Part shown: positions 44,082-52,796 of the stretch, piece by piece
Position numbering within the stretch: position 1 is the stretch's first letter
Layout of the letters: every line of letters starts with the position of its first letter
Assembly (NCBI GenBank): GCA_020974905.1
Contig: CP087563.1
Span: 4,526,001-4,590,000 of the forward strand
Direction of reading: 5' to 3'
Length of the DNA: 64,000 bases
Origin: Planctomycetes bacterium syqfu
GTDB lineage: Bacteria; Planctomycetota; Phycisphaerae; Phycisphaerales; Phycisphaeraceae
The notes under the pieces: model-generated
What the model saw: the letters and a program-made list of their open reading frames with translations, nothing else
Told to the model about the DNA's origin: nothing
Database searches by the model: none
Translations under genes and position numbers: made by a program

Positions 44082-45131
44082 ATGATTCAACACCACGAAT
44101 TGATTACTGATCATCACCAACTTGTCCGCCCGACGCAGACGGCTGCAGATATGGGCTTTCGGATGCCTGCAGAATGGGAAGCTCACGACGGGGTCTGGGT
44201 CAGCCCACCACATAATGCCAACACCTGGCCAGGTGAGACGTTAATCAATTCCCAAAAAGAGTTTGCATACTTTTTAAAGCAACTCGCAAAACACACCCCA
44301 CCCATGCTGTGTTCGGATCATGGCATAAGTACCGATGACAGTTGGATACGTGATTACGGCCCGGTGTTCGTGGTGGATGACCAAGGTCAGCGAGCAATCC
44401 ATGACTTCCGATTCAACTGCTGGGGGACAGATTACGGTCCCTATGACCAGGACGATCTGGTCCCACAACACATTGCCAGAAGTTTGAACTTCCCCGTCTG
44501 GGTGCATCACATGGTCCTGGAAGGCGGCGCGATTGAAGTCAATGGCAAAGGAACTGTCATGACCCCACAAAAATGCCTGACCACGGCCACACGCAACCCT
44601 TACATGTCCATCGAACAGGCAGAAGTTGCTTTGCACCAATCACTTGGAACCCGTCACTGTCTCTGGACCCCCCACATTCACCTGGCAGGCGACGACACCG
44701 GCGGACATATCGACACCTTCTGCCGATTCATTGCTCAGGACACGATCGCTGCCATCCGCGCCCCCCGGAGTCACCCGGATCATGAGCATCTGGAAGTGTT
44801 ATGGGACTATCTCAAAACCGCCCGCGATCAGGATGGGAACCTGTTTAACCTTGTGGAACTGCCCGTCCCTGAGGTGATGGAGTACGACTATCCCGATGTC
44901 TTTGGCGTGGAACCGGGTCTCCAGCGCGTCCCAGCAGGCTATGCCAATTTCCTGATTTCCAACGGCGGGGTGTTCCTCCCAATCTATGGTCAGGACACCG
45001 ATGACGTGGCATGCAAGGTGCTCCAAGACGCCATGCCCGGCTATCGCATTTACCCGATTCCCGGTAAGTGGCTGATCATCGGCATGGGGAGCCTGCACTG
45101 TCTGACACAACAGCAACCTGCTGCAAAATAA
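44082..45131 (+). CDS. aguA: Agmatine deiminase (peptidylarginine-deiminase family)
   Basis: 349 residues, normal size. It hydrolyses agmatine to N-carbamoylputrescine and ammonia in the arginine-to-putrescine route. Family motifs: PAEWEAHDGVWVSPPHNANT, DDSWIRDYGPVFVV, EGGAIEVNGKGT, TGGHIDTFCRF (catalytic His/Asp) and the nucleophile GSLHCLTQQ at the C-terminus. It starts 120 bp from the divergent murJ fusion. The next gene in the pathway (N-carbamoylputrescine amidase) is not in the window. No strong ribosome-binding site is visible. Confidence 0.93.
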   Translation: MIQHHELITDHHQLVRPTQTAADMGFRMPAEWEAHDGVWVSPPHNANTWPGETLINSQKEFAYFLKQLAKHTPPMLCSDHGISTDDSWIRDYGPVFVVDDQGQRAIHDFRFNCWGTDYGPYDQDDLVPQHIARSLNFPVWVHHMVLEGGAIEVNGKGTVMTPQKCLTTATRNPYMSIEQAEVALHQSLGTRHCLWTPHIHLAGDDTGGHIDTFCRFIAQDTIAAIRAPRSHPDHEHLEVLWDYLKTARDQDGNLFNLVELPVPEVMEYDYPDVFGVEPGLQRVPAGYANFLISNGGVFLPIYGQDTDDVACKVLQDAMPGYRIYPIPGKWLIIGMGSLHCLTQQQPAAK

Positions 45132-45168
45132 AGAGATGAAAAAAATACGTGAGTCGTAAAACCAGAAC

Positions 45169-45405
45169 CTAGCTGGAAATACGTCTCCAACCTTTGGCCT
45201 TGGGCAGCTTTTCTTTCGCTCGCTGGTCAGCAAAGAACAGAGTATGTCCGCACTCCTGACAGACGACCACATCAAATTTTGGGGATCGCCAAAAACTGCC
45301 CAACCCCGAAAGCAGATTGGGGCCATATGCTCCACCAGAGTCGATTTTGCGCGTGTAAAGTTCGCTGCCACCACAACATGGGCAAGATGATAAATAGGGT
45401 GACAT
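45169..45405 (-). CDS. Small zinc-ribbon protein
   Basis: 78 residues with two CxxC knuckles (CPCCGGSELYTRK and VVVCQECGHTLFF) about 40 residues apart, a classic zinc ribbon. GGGGGGAAC lies before the ATG. It follows parB on the same strand with a 33-bp gap and may be co-transcribed. The tail is basic (KLPKAKGWRRISS). No function is assigned; nucleic-acid or protein binding is possible. Confidence 0.75.
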   Translation of the reverse strand: MSPYLSSCPCCGGSELYTRKIDSGGAYGPNLLSGLGSFWRSPKFDVVVCQECGHTLFFADQRAKEKLPKAKGWRRISS

Positions 45406-45438
45406 TTGTTCCCCCCCTGTTTTTGCATCGAAAATGTC

Positions 45439-46434
45439 TCAGTCCGTCAGATCAACACCCAGTTTCTGAAGGAACGTGTCGAATTGATCCAGTGAATAGA
45501 AGTCCAGCGCCAGTGAGCCACTGCCCTTTTTTCGGCCGGGTTTGATGATGACCTTGGTCCCCAGTTGCTGACTGATCTGTTGCTGGAGATCGAGGATGTG
45601 AGCCCGTTTACCCAGCGAGGTGATCTGGTCGGGATCGTACTCTGTTGTATCACCTTTCTCCGTTTTCTCATTCATCTGGGCAACGAGTTTTTCCAGCGAT
45701 CGAACACTCAGACTCTGGGCGATGGCTTTCTTGGCCAAATCCAATTGCTGATTCGGGTCAGATAACCCCGCGATGGTCTTGGCCTGGCCGTTGGAGAGTT
45801 TACCATCCAATACAAGTTGCTGAACCTCGACAGGCAGGTCCAATAAACGGAGATAATTACTGATGGTTGATCGTTGGATACCGACTCGCTCTGCAACCTG
45901 GGCGTGGCTGAGTTCAAATTGCTTGATGAGATTGTCAAATGCCTTGGCACGTTCGATTGGGTTCAGATCCTCGCGTTGGAGGTTTTCAATCAGTGACCAC
46001 TCTGCCGTTTGCTGATCCGTCAGTTCACGGATAATCGCTGGCACGGTTTGGAGTTCAGCAAGCTGTGATGCGCGCCACCGACGCTCCCCTGCCACAATCT
46101 GATACGTGTCATCGACACCCGGACGGACGATCACCGGCTGCATAATACCGTCCGTTTTGATGGATTGTGCCAACCCCATTAACGCTTCATCATCAAAATG
46201 CTTACGTGGTTGATCTGGATTGGGAACGATCTGTTTTACCGGTAAGTACACCACTGCATCGCCCGTCGGCTTGATTTTGGGCGTATTCTCAGTCGTTTCG
46301 ACGGTTTCAGGGCTGTTTTGAGCCTCCTGAACGTCTTTTTCTACCTCAGCAGGGGGTTGAACCTGCACATTTTGTGACAACAATGCGGAAAGACCTCGCC
46401 CCAGACGGGGTGAACGTGCGCGTGATTCAGCCAT
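45439..46434 (-). CDS. parB: ParB family chromosome partition protein
   Basis: 331 residues: a variable N-terminus, ParB/sulfiredoxin CTPase domain (~80-175, VKQIVPNPDQPRKHFDDEAL, GERRWRASQLA, ENLQREDLNPIERA), a helix-turn-helix (~180-240, ELSHAQVAERVGIQRSTISN, LLDLP, GKLSNGQAKTIAGL) and a C-terminal dimerisation segment. The GERRxR and ENxQR motifs needed for CTP binding are intact. ParB loads on parS and spreads to condense and segregate the origin region. Two parS sites lie 57-145 bp upstream. No parA precedes or follows it within this window. Confidence 0.95.
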   Translation of the reverse strand: MAESRARSPRLGRGLSALLSQNVQVQPPAEVEKDVQEAQNSPETVETTENTPKIKPTGDAVVYLPVKQIVPNPDQPRKHFDDEALMGLAQSIKTDGIMQPVIVRPGVDDTYQIVAGERRWRASQLAELQTVPAIIRELTDQQTAEWSLIENLQREDLNPIERAKAFDNLIKQFELSHAQVAERVGIQRSTISNYLRLLDLPVEVQQLVLDGKLSNGQAKTIAGLSDPNQQLDLAKKAIAQSLSVRSLEKLVAQMNEKTEKGDTTEYDPDQITSLGKRAHILDLQQQISQQLGTKVIIKPGRKKGSGSLALDFYSLDQFDTFLQKLGVDLTD

Positions 46435-46491
46435 GGAATACTCCTTGATCCAAGGCTTCTTAGTCTAATCACTATCCCCCCTCTCGCAACC

Positions 46492-46507
46492 TGTTCCACG
46501 TGGAACA
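46492..46507. promoter_or_regulatory. parS site 1
   Basis: TGTTCCACGTGGAACA is a perfect 16-bp palindrome differing from the widespread TGTTTCACGTGAAACA only at the two symmetric positions. Confidence 0.88.
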
Positions 46508-46563
46508 AGTCAATAATTCTCACAAATGAGATTTCGCACGACCGTTTGCTGGTGTCAAACAGG

Positions 46564-46579
46564 TGTTCCACGTGGAACG
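46564..46579. promoter_or_regulatory. parS site 2
   Basis: TGTTCCACGTGGAACG differs from site 1 only in its last base; it lies 72 bp further from parB. Confidence 0.82.
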
Positions 46580-46654
46580 GCGTTGATCTGGCAAGATCTT
46601 TAACCGCAGAATACAGTACACAAAGCTGAAAACGCTGCACAAAACATGTCCATG

Positions 46655-46672
46655 AACATGTCCGGACATGTT
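46655..46672. promoter_or_regulatory. 18-bp palindrome, possible operator
   Basis: AACATGTCCGGACATGTT is perfectly symmetric; AACATGTCCATG overlaps its left side from 46643. It is located between parB and the divergent histidine kinase. The binding protein is unknown. Confidence 0.4.
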
Positions 46673-47186
46673 ATCAGGTGGTCTCGACTGCTGAAAAGGG
46701 ATCGAATGTCTATGAAGCAATCTGTGTGATCGCAAACTTGAAAGTCGAATATCCGGCTCTTGGTTTGAGTTTTTATGTCAAAAATATAACTCAGGCAATG
46801 CCCCCAGGGTCTCCTCTGGAATTCTTCGGCTGCCAGCGACATTGATACGCACTGCAAAGCCGCTGGAAGCTGTGCAGCAAATTCAGCGGGTGTCTTGAAT
46901 GAAGCAAGAATAAAGCGACAGATCATTGTGCAAAACGATTCGACGGTATCAAAAGCAGTCAGATTCAGAATCTCAGTACTTCCTGTGACCTCTGCGATAG
47001 AAATCTGCCTTGAGCGAATCTACACGAGTCGATCTGCGGGTTAAAAGATTATCGGAATTCAATCACAATTCCATTTGGTGGAAAGGTGCTCCAATCGTAT
47101 GTTTAGAGTGCCTTTGGCGCCCGATAAGTCTTCACCTTGCAACGCAATGTTGTCATCCTGACTTGGACGCCGATACTAGATGCATT

Positions 47187-48017
47187 ATGACCACACACTC
47201 TTCGGATCCGGTAATGATGTCCGACACCGATCAATTGGCGGGGATTGAGCAGCTGCTGGAGCACTTTGAGCAGTTGGAGAAGCAATTCACATCGGTCCGT
47301 GAATCGTTGACACGATCACACCGGCTGACGACGCTGGGGACGTTGTCATCAATTGTTGCTCATGAGCTCAACAACATCTTCACGCCAATTATGAGTTACG
47401 CCGAATTGGCCATGCATCGCCCAGATGATGCCAATCTGACGCGTAAGGCGCTGGAGAAGGCATTTGCAGGGTGTCAGAGAGCATCCAAAATCAGCCAGTG
47501 TATTCTCGAATTTTCCCACAGCAGCGATCAGACGCGTATCGCCAATCTCCCGCAGATGGTTGAGGATACACTTTCCTGTTTGGCTCGAAATCCATCAAAA
47601 GACGGGATTGAGCTGCTGGTCAATGTACCGGATGTCCAAATCCAGATGTCGCCACTGAATCTCCAACAGGTTCTTTTGAATCTTATCTTAAATGCCAGAA
47701 AGGTTTTAAGAAAAACAGGGGGCGTTCTCGAGATCAAAGGCCAAGCCAAGGGTAGCCAGGTCGAATTAGCCATCTCTGACACGGGACCTGGGATTCCTGA
47801 GGAAATCCGTGAAACACTGTTCGATCCGTTTGTGACGCAGAATGCGGATCCCAATGATGTGAATAATGAGAGCAAAGGCACGGGCCTTGGGCTATGCATC
47901 TGTCGGGATCTGGTTCACCAGGTCGGCGGGGAGATCGATTTCACGACCCAAGCAGGTCAAGGTACAACTTTTTTTCTGACTTTACCCATTCTCCAGGACC
48001 TCTACGAAACCACGTAA
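47187..48017 (+). CDS. Soluble sensor histidine kinase
   Basis: 276 residues, no membrane segment and no sensor domain: a short coiled N-terminus (~20-55, IEQLLEHFEQLEKQFTSV) leads into HisKA with an intact H box (IVAHELNNIFTPIMSYAEL, acceptor His near residue 65) and an HATPase domain (LNLILNARKVL, SDTGPGIPEEI, GTGLGLCICRDLVHQVGG). It resembles NtrB-type cytoplasmic kinases. No response regulator is adjacent. ATG 47187 is the likeliest start; ATGs at 47211-47214 are also possible. It is divergent from parB. Confidence 0.88.
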   Translation: MTTHSSDPVMMSDTDQLAGIEQLLEHFEQLEKQFTSVRESLTRSHRLTTLGTLSSIVAHELNNIFTPIMSYAELAMHRPDDANLTRKALEKAFAGCQRASKISQCILEFSHSSDQTRIANLPQMVEDTLSCLARNPSKDGIELLVNVPDVQIQMSPLNLQQVLLNLILNARKVLRKTGGVLEIKGQAKGSQVELAISDTGPGIPEEIRETLFDPFVTQNADPNDVNNESKGTGLGLCICRDLVHQVGGEIDFTTQAGQGTTFFLTLPILQDLYETT

Positions 48018-48347
48018 TCTGACAATTTTGTCACCAATTCATGCCATACCAATCTAGGTATTTGGGCATACTCTGGATACCCTCTGATCTTGCGTTTTCG
48101 CACGTATCTGAACACGGATCGTTTTGAGTCACGTAACCAAATGCATATACGTCAATTCTGTCGTGAAGTCCAAAGCTCTCAAGGCTACCCTGTTCGGGTA
48201 TTTCGCAAATGTGCACTTATGTATTAAGATATACTTGTCTTGTTTACTTCTTAATCCTATTAAGAAGTTGAACTTATATTTAAAAAATTTTCTGCATTTT
48301 TATAATAAATCGCTTGCTTTGATATGGCCACATGTTAAAATCTAGTG
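48018..48347. other. AT-rich gap upstream of the candidate ncRNA
   Basis: A 300-bp stretch that turns markedly AT-rich near 48200-48320 with no gene; the promoter-like hexamers at 48314-48341 lie at its end. Confidence 0.5.
48314..48341 (+). promoter_or_regulatory. Candidate sigma-70-type promoter for the ncRNA
   Basis: TTGCTT, 16 bp, TAAAAT (4/6 and 5/6 matches to TTGACA and TATAAT), followed about 7 bases on by the presumed start of the structured transcript. Confidence 0.45.
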
Positions 48348-48456
48348 AGTTGAGTGAGTGACAGTGACTCACACTTTGGGACTGACCGCTCAACGACATT
48401 CCATTTGCCCCCGGAAGGGCTCGGTTCCGCATCTGTGGGCCGGGCCTTATTTTTTG
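48348..48456 (+). ncRNA. Candidate structured non-coding RNA or cheX leader
   Basis: About 110 bases preceded by a promoter-like pair and ended by a terminator. Visible stems: TTGAG...CTCAA enclosing GTGAGT...ACTCAC, and GCCC-CCGGAA-GGGC overlapping the terminator (AAGG-CTCGG with CCGGGCCTT, T6 at 48450). It has no frame and no match to SRP, 6S or tmRNA signatures I know. It may be independent or an attenuator or riboswitch for the CheX gene 63 bp downstream. Confidence 0.45.
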
Positions 48457-48481
48457 ATTAACACTGCTGCCCATTTAGCCG

Positions 48482-48511
48482 ATAGCCCTTGTAACCTCTT
48501 GCAAGGGCTAT
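48482..48511 (+). promoter_or_regulatory. Hairpin just upstream of the CheX-like gene
   Basis: ATAGCCCTTG and CAAGGGCTAT are perfect complements with a 10-base loop. The right arm contains AAGGG, the only Shine-Dalgarno-like stretch, about 11 bases before ATG 48519, so the hairpin could hide it. Confidence 0.45.
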
Positions 48512-48518
48512 ATCACTT

Positions 48519-49001
48519 ATGAAAATGGACATGCGATTTATTGAGCCTTTTGTTTCGTCATTGCAAAACGTCTTTACCTGCATGCTCGGGACACCTGCCC
48601 AACTCGGCAAGCCCTTTCTCAAGGGTGCCATGACGCAACAGGTCGATATTGTGGCCATTATTTCACTTTCAGGTGATGTCATCGGCAGTACCGTGCTGGG
48701 CTTCCCCAAACAGACCGCCCTGGCCATCGCCTCACAATTTGCTGGCGAAGAAATGACGTTGGATCACCCGGATCTGCCCGATGCACTGGGCGAACTGATC
48801 AACATGGTCACAGGCAGCGCCAAAGCCAATCTCAAAGGCATCACCGCCTCAATTTCGCTTCCCCGTGTGATTGCAGGCAATAACGTCATGGTTGGTGGCC
48901 CAAAAACCCTGCCATTCGTCGTCATCCCCTTCAAGTCCGATCTGGGCTACTTCTACCTGGAACTGGCTGTGCTCAGCAACGAAAAGTCCGAAGCAGCCTG
49001 A
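48519..49001 (+). CDS. CheX-like chemotaxis phosphatase family protein
   Basis: 160 residues, the size of CheX. The conserved central motif E-x2-N-x3-G is seen in LGELINMVTGSAKANL, where the Glu and Asn hydrolyse CheY-P in CheX; flanking strands IIALSG-like (VDIVAIISLSGDVIGSTVLG) and PFVVIPFKSDLGYFYLELAV complete the fold. It would accelerate CheY-phosphate decay in motility control or act as a related phosphatase. No other che gene is beside it. An alternative ATG lies 6 bases in. Confidence 0.87.
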   Translation: MKMDMRFIEPFVSSLQNVFTCMLGTPAQLGKPFLKGAMTQQVDIVAIISLSGDVIGSTVLGFPKQTALAIASQFAGEEMTLDHPDLPDALGELINMVTGSAKANLKGITASISLPRVIAGNNVMVGGPKTLPFVVIPFKSDLGYFYLELAVLSNEKSEAA

Positions 49002-49169
49002 GCACCCCGACTCTGTATCCCCACCATTAAACCAATTCGCATTGGTGCGATTGTTGTATTTATCTCAAAGCACCTAAAAAAACACTTGATAATCCTCAGT
49101 TAATCCGCAAAATATACTGTTCAATCGTTCAGTTTTATTTCTTGTCATGCGCAGGGGAAAGGAATCATC

Positions 49170-51215
49170 ATGAATGGGGTACGTTTCACACTTTTAAAAA
49201 GTGCGATTATTGCATTGGTAATGGTTGGGGTATGTCAAGCTCAAAGCACTACTTTACAAACAACTTATGTTCGCTGGGAAAACCTTGATTCACAAGGCGA
49301 TGGTCTGTTTGGATGGTCGGATGCGACAGCGAGTAGTGACGGGTTCAGTACGTCTGACAGTGACCATTTCGATGATGCCATGGGGGTGAGTATCGGTGGG
49401 GTGTCTTATGGCGGGGATATGAACGCAGCCGCCATCGATGGCTTTCGAATCACATTGCCCACCCAATCCATCAGCGGCATGAATGTCCACGTGGAGTTCT
49501 GGGCCAGTGATACCTCACCTGTCATGCGTCAGCTTGTGGTTATCGAAAATCCAACTGGAACAACGTTCAGCAGCAATATCCAATGGATCAACAACTCCGG
49601 CAACGACAGCGATCAACGCATCATCGGCAGCTCCAGCGCGGACTTGAACCATGACACTTCCGACCGTTGGATTGCCACTGCGGACAGTTCCGATCTGACG
49701 GCCGACGGAACCGAAACCAATGTCTGGGTCATGTATGGCCCGGACAATCCGACTTCCACCACCAACATGATTGCCATGACCGAAGATTACAGCAACTTTG
49801 GCAGTTCCGATGACGATGGTCTGGTTGCCACGCTCCCCGTGGAAGTTCCATCTGGGCAGACGCGGTATGTGATGTTCTTCGTCGTTGCCACCCCAACCGG
49901 TCAGGAAGGCCTGGACCTGGCAGCCAATTTCGATGATACCGACAGCGCTTTGTTTCAAACATTGATCTCGGATTTGTCTGCTCAGCAGTTGGAGTTAATC
50001 CTCAACTGGGCTCAGATCAACAGCTTTACCTTCGTCGGTATTGCTCAGTCTCCCAAACAGTTAGGTGTCGCCCGTGTCTTTGATATCGCCTTTAACAGTG
50101 CCAGTACCGGCAGTAACCTTGCGACATGGAACGCACTCAACGCCTTGACCGATGCCCAGAAATTACAGGTCATGGAGCAGGCCATCCCGCAGTTGAACAT
50201 GGGCGCCACCGGTGCCTTGCTCGGATCACAGCAGATGTTCACCGACCTGTTGTCCCAACGCTCGGTCAAGCAACTCAAAGCCCAGCAACTCGGTCGGGAC
50301 ATGATCGACCTGAACACCATGCTTGCTGCCAATGACAATGCAGCAGTCGGTGATGCCGTCGATGCCATGCAACATGCACCAGACCGTGGCATGAATCTCT
50401 GGGTCCAATCGATCAACAACTTCGGCGATCAGGACTCCGACGCCAACGCGGCAGGCTACAGTTGGCAGAGTTACGGCGGGGTGTTGGGTGTCGACAAACG
50501 CATCAAAGACGACTTCCTCTTCGGGATCGCGCTTGCAGGCTATAACACCGACGTGGAAGGTGCAGTGAACAGCGGTCACGTCGACATCACCACCTTCAAT
50601 CTCGCAGGCTACGGAGGGTGGTCCAACGGCAAAACGCATGTCGATGCAGGCATGAGCGTCGGCTTTGCTGAAAACAAGACCAGCCAACCTTACCCATTGC
50701 TCGGTGTCACCGCCGAGGGCAAGTATGACTCCCTGCTGTTTAACACCTGGGTCGGCATCGGCCATGTGCTGGACCTGAAAACCAAGTGTCCGGTGAAAGT
50801 CGAACCCGTTGCCGGTCTGGCTTACCAGCACATCCGTGATGAGGACCACGTCCAAACCGGTGCCGGTGGCATGAACCAGGCCATCAGCGAACAGAACACC
50901 GATAGCCTGATCTCACGGTTGGGGGTGAACTTTGTTTACGATCTGGCCCTGGCAGCCAATCAACAGCTGGAGATTTCCGCAGGCACCGCCTGGCGTCACG
51001 AATTTCTCGATGACCAGGTCCAGACGCAAAGCAGTCTTTCCGGTAGCAGTTTCTCCGCTGAGGGTGTGGACCGTGGAAGCGATGCCTGGGAAGTCTCCGG
51101 CGGGTTGGCCTGGCAACTGCGATCCAACGTGGTCCTCAGTGGCAGCTACACCGGTCAGTTTGCCAGCAACTGGGACAACCACCATGTGAAGTTCGGCCTG
51201 TTAATCCAATTCTGA
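49170..51215 (+). CDS. Autotransporter-barrel protein
   Basis: 681 residues. A signal peptide (FTLLKSAIIALVMVGVCQA, cleavage after Q-A) is followed by a passenger (~26-380) with D/S/N-rich strands and a helical linker (WNALNALTDAQKLQVMEQAI). The C-terminal ~270 residues are an autotransporter-type beta barrel: LWVQSINNFGDQDS, YGGVLGVDKRIKDDFLFGIA, THVDAGMSVGFAENK, VEPVAGLAYQHI, LEISAGTAWRHEFL, and the final HHVKFGLLIQF ending in Phe. AAAGGAAT precedes the ATG. The passenger has no recognisable enzyme motif; adhesion is possible. Confidence 0.87.
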   Translation: MNGVRFTLLKSAIIALVMVGVCQAQSTTLQTTYVRWENLDSQGDGLFGWSDATASSDGFSTSDSDHFDDAMGVSIGGVSYGGDMNAAAIDGFRITLPTQSISGMNVHVEFWASDTSPVMRQLVVIENPTGTTFSSNIQWINNSGNDSDQRIIGSSSADLNHDTSDRWIATADSSDLTADGTETNVWVMYGPDNPTSTTNMIAMTEDYSNFGSSDDDGLVATLPVEVPSGQTRYVMFFVVATPTGQEGLDLAANFDDTDSALFQTLISDLSAQQLELILNWAQINSFTFVGIAQSPKQLGVARVFDIAFNSASTGSNLATWNALNALTDAQKLQVMEQAIPQLNMGATGALLGSQQMFTDLLSQRSVKQLKAQQLGRDMIDLNTMLAANDNAAVGDAVDAMQHAPDRGMNLWVQSINNFGDQDSDANAAGYSWQSYGGVLGVDKRIKDDFLFGIALAGYNTDVEGAVNSGHVDITTFNLAGYGGWSNGKTHVDAGMSVGFAENKTSQPYPLLGVTAEGKYDSLLFNTWVGIGHVLDLKTKCPVKVEPVAGLAYQHIRDEDHVQTGAGGMNQAISEQNTDSLISRLGVNFVYDLALAANQQLEISAGTAWRHEFLDDQVQTQSSLSGSSFSAEGVDRGSDAWEVSGGLAWQLRSNVVLSGSYTGQFASNWDNHHVKFGLLIQF

Positions 51216-51507
51216 TCCGACAGCAAATGCCGACCGGGTCTTATTCATATTGTAGAGACTCAACGCCATCCGGGGCAGTGTGTACCGGATGGCGTTTTCA
51301 TTACTGATGATGATGGCGAATCAACCTTTGCCACAGAATGACAGCAGGATGTAGATATCGCCGAGTCATCTTGACTCGGTTGGGTTGTGTTGTGCCGGTG
51401 TTCGCGGTGCAGGCTCGGATGATGCCAACGGTGACTGGCTGCGGATTATTTACTGGTGATCAACAAAACGATCACACGAGATCTCACTCAGCCGGCTCGA
51501 ACGCCGT
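51216..51507. repeat. Gap with a CCGAGTC hairpin repeat
   Basis: CCGAGTC-ATCTT-GACTCGG at 51359-51379 is a hairpin of the family also found near 38208 and 53721. No gene is seen and no clear terminator T run. Confidence 0.55.
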
Positions 51508-51813
51508 TCACCTGCTGGCGGTCAGATATTTTTCAGGATCCGCCTTGAAAGCAGGGGCACAGTCATCACAGCAAAAGCCGTAGGTCTTACCTTTGTATTC
51601 GACCGCGACACCCTTGCCGGAGATGGCATGCTTGCTGATGGGGCACAGTTCGTTGTCGAATTGGGCCTGAGCCTGGGGCTGCGTCGTGGCCGGTTGTGAT
51701 GCCGGGACGGTGACATCAGAAGCAGGTGTGGCAGGCGCTTCTTCCTTGCCGCATCCGGCCAATGTCATACATGCAACGGCCAGGCAACCGACAGTCAGAA
51801 TGGATTTGAACAT
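51508..51813 (-). CDS. Lipoprotein with YHS-type metal-binding domain
   Basis: 101 residues. The lipobox TLAGC places the mature N-terminal cysteine at residue 21; an Ala/Pro/Thr/Gln-rich linker (~25-50) leads to a ~45-residue YHS/TRASH-like domain (NELCPISKHAISGKGVAVEY, GKTYGFCCDDCAPAFKADPE) whose cysteines (C-x26-C-C-x2-C) are suited to bind a soft metal ion. AAAGGAAG precedes the ATG. It would sit in the periplasm as a small metal chaperone or sensor. It stands alone. Confidence 0.82.
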   Translation of the reverse strand: MFKSILTVGCLAVACMTLAGCGKEEAPATPASDVTVPASQPATTQPQAQAQFDNELCPISKHAISGKGVAVEYKGKTYGFCCDDCAPAFKADPEKYLTASR

Positions 51814-52306
51814 GGTGATCTTCCTTTTTTAAGATTTTAACGCAGGGGTCACTGAATATGAACGCGCGAACCTGGAAAATTATTCAACTTTTCTGCCCAT
51901 GTCCCGTGATTTGAACAGTTGGTTAGCATTGGGATTAGGTTAATATCGCTAACTGCTTTGCCATAAACATGTTTGGATAATTTTAGGTATTTCTTAACAT
52001 CATTCAGGATTTTTGTTGCACTGTTATAGGTGCCGGTTACAATCGATATCAGCAATATTTTCCAGTTTCTTATCGGGCCAAAAACACGGTTTTTTTGCTA
52101 TATCGCAAAGTAAATGCTATAGTTAAGGAGTTGACAGGATTTTTGACAATCCTTCAAGTGCAGCGAACGTGTTTGGCGATATGTAGAGTGGAAAGAAAAG
52201 AACTGCTGCAAAGGCCGCCTCGGGGATGTGACCAACGGGTCCGAAAGCTCTGAACTGAGGCACGAATTTGGTGCGCTTTGAAATGCAGTTCCAAGGAGTA
52301 GACGCC
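51814..52306. other. Upstream region of flgM
   Basis: No gene; AT-rich from 51850 to 52130. An extended -10 promoter is proposed at 52095-52123. The short minus-strand frames (51849-52055, 52098-52388) lack ribosome-binding sites and family resemblance. Confidence 0.5.
52095..52123 (+). promoter_or_regulatory. Candidate promoter of flgM
   Basis: TTGCTA, 17 bp, TATAGT with TGC just upstream (an extended -10). It lies 180 bp before the ATG. It looks like sigma-70 rather than the flagellar sigma-28 (TAAA...GCCGATAA). Confidence 0.45.
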
Positions 52307-52585
52307 ATGAATGATATTGCTCCAATCGGTCGCCCCAACTACACGGCGATAGGGGGTTCAACACGCCGCGGGGCATCCCCCGTGACACCGGTAAACGGTG
52401 CGCAGCGTGGCAGTGACGAGGTTCAATTCTCCGACACCGCCCGTCTGCTCAGCAAACTCCGCGAGTTGCCCGACATCCGACAGGACAAGATTGACCAGGT
52501 CCGACAAGCCATCGATGACGGCACCTATGACACCGACGAGAAAGTCGATGCCATGCTCGATGCCCTGATGGAAGATCTCGCCTGA
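52307..52585 (+). CDS. flgM: FlgM-like anti-sigma-28 factor
   Basis: 92 residues. The C-terminal half follows the FlgM pattern: VQFSDTARLLSKLRELPDIR, then QDKIDQVRQAIDDGTYDTDE and KVDAMLDALMEDLA, the helices that hold FliA. The N-terminal half is disordered, rich in Pro, Gly and Arg, as usual for FlgM, which is exported when the hook is complete. AAGGAG at 52293-52298 sets the ATG at 52307. A clean terminator follows, so it is monocistronic; flagellar genes must lie elsewhere. Confidence 0.85.
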   Translation: MNDIAPIGRPNYTAIGGSTRRGASPVTPVNGAQRGSDEVQFSDTARLLSKLRELPDIRQDKIDQVRQAIDDGTYDTDEKVDAMLDALMEDLA

Positions 52586-52657
52586 TCCCAATCAAACTCC
52601 AACGCTCCTGGCTTTAACCGCACAGGATGTTGGACAATCCCCCCGCAAACAATCACA

Positions 52658-52690
52658 GCATCCCGATCACGAAGGTCGGGATGTTTTTTT
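52658..52690 (+). terminator. Terminator of flgM
   Basis: CATCCCGA and TCGGGATG form an 8-bp stem followed by T7, about 75 bp after the stop codon. Confidence 0.88.
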
Positions 52691-52796
52691 ATTGCCTTGT
52701 TTTCGTCGGTGATTGGGCCATGAGCTTTAAGGTGTATCAGCGTGCATGATACGTTCGCGTCGATGGCTTGTTGTATGTCAACGAGTTCAAGACAAA

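Larger units (their letters stand above)
46435..47186. other. 750-bp intergenic region upstream of parB with parS sites and palindromes
   Basis: It contains two parS-like sites (46492-46507 and 46564-46579) and an 18-bp perfect palindrome with a nearby half-site (46641-46672). The rest has no credible gene; the minus-strand frame at 46600-46926 has no family resemblance or ribosome-binding site. Confidence 0.7.

Noticed and set aside
46600-46926. 108-codon minus-strand frame between parB and the kinase
   Set aside because: No family resemblance, Cys/Phe-rich odd composition, no ribosome-binding site; part of it is the translated palindrome near 46655.
48348-48456. SRP RNA, 6S RNA or c-di-GMP riboswitch
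   Set aside because: The characteristic conserved internal motifs are missing; only generic stems and a terminator are visible.
51849-52055. 68-codon minus-strand frame upstream of flgM
   Set aside because: AT-rich noncoding sequence; no start signal.
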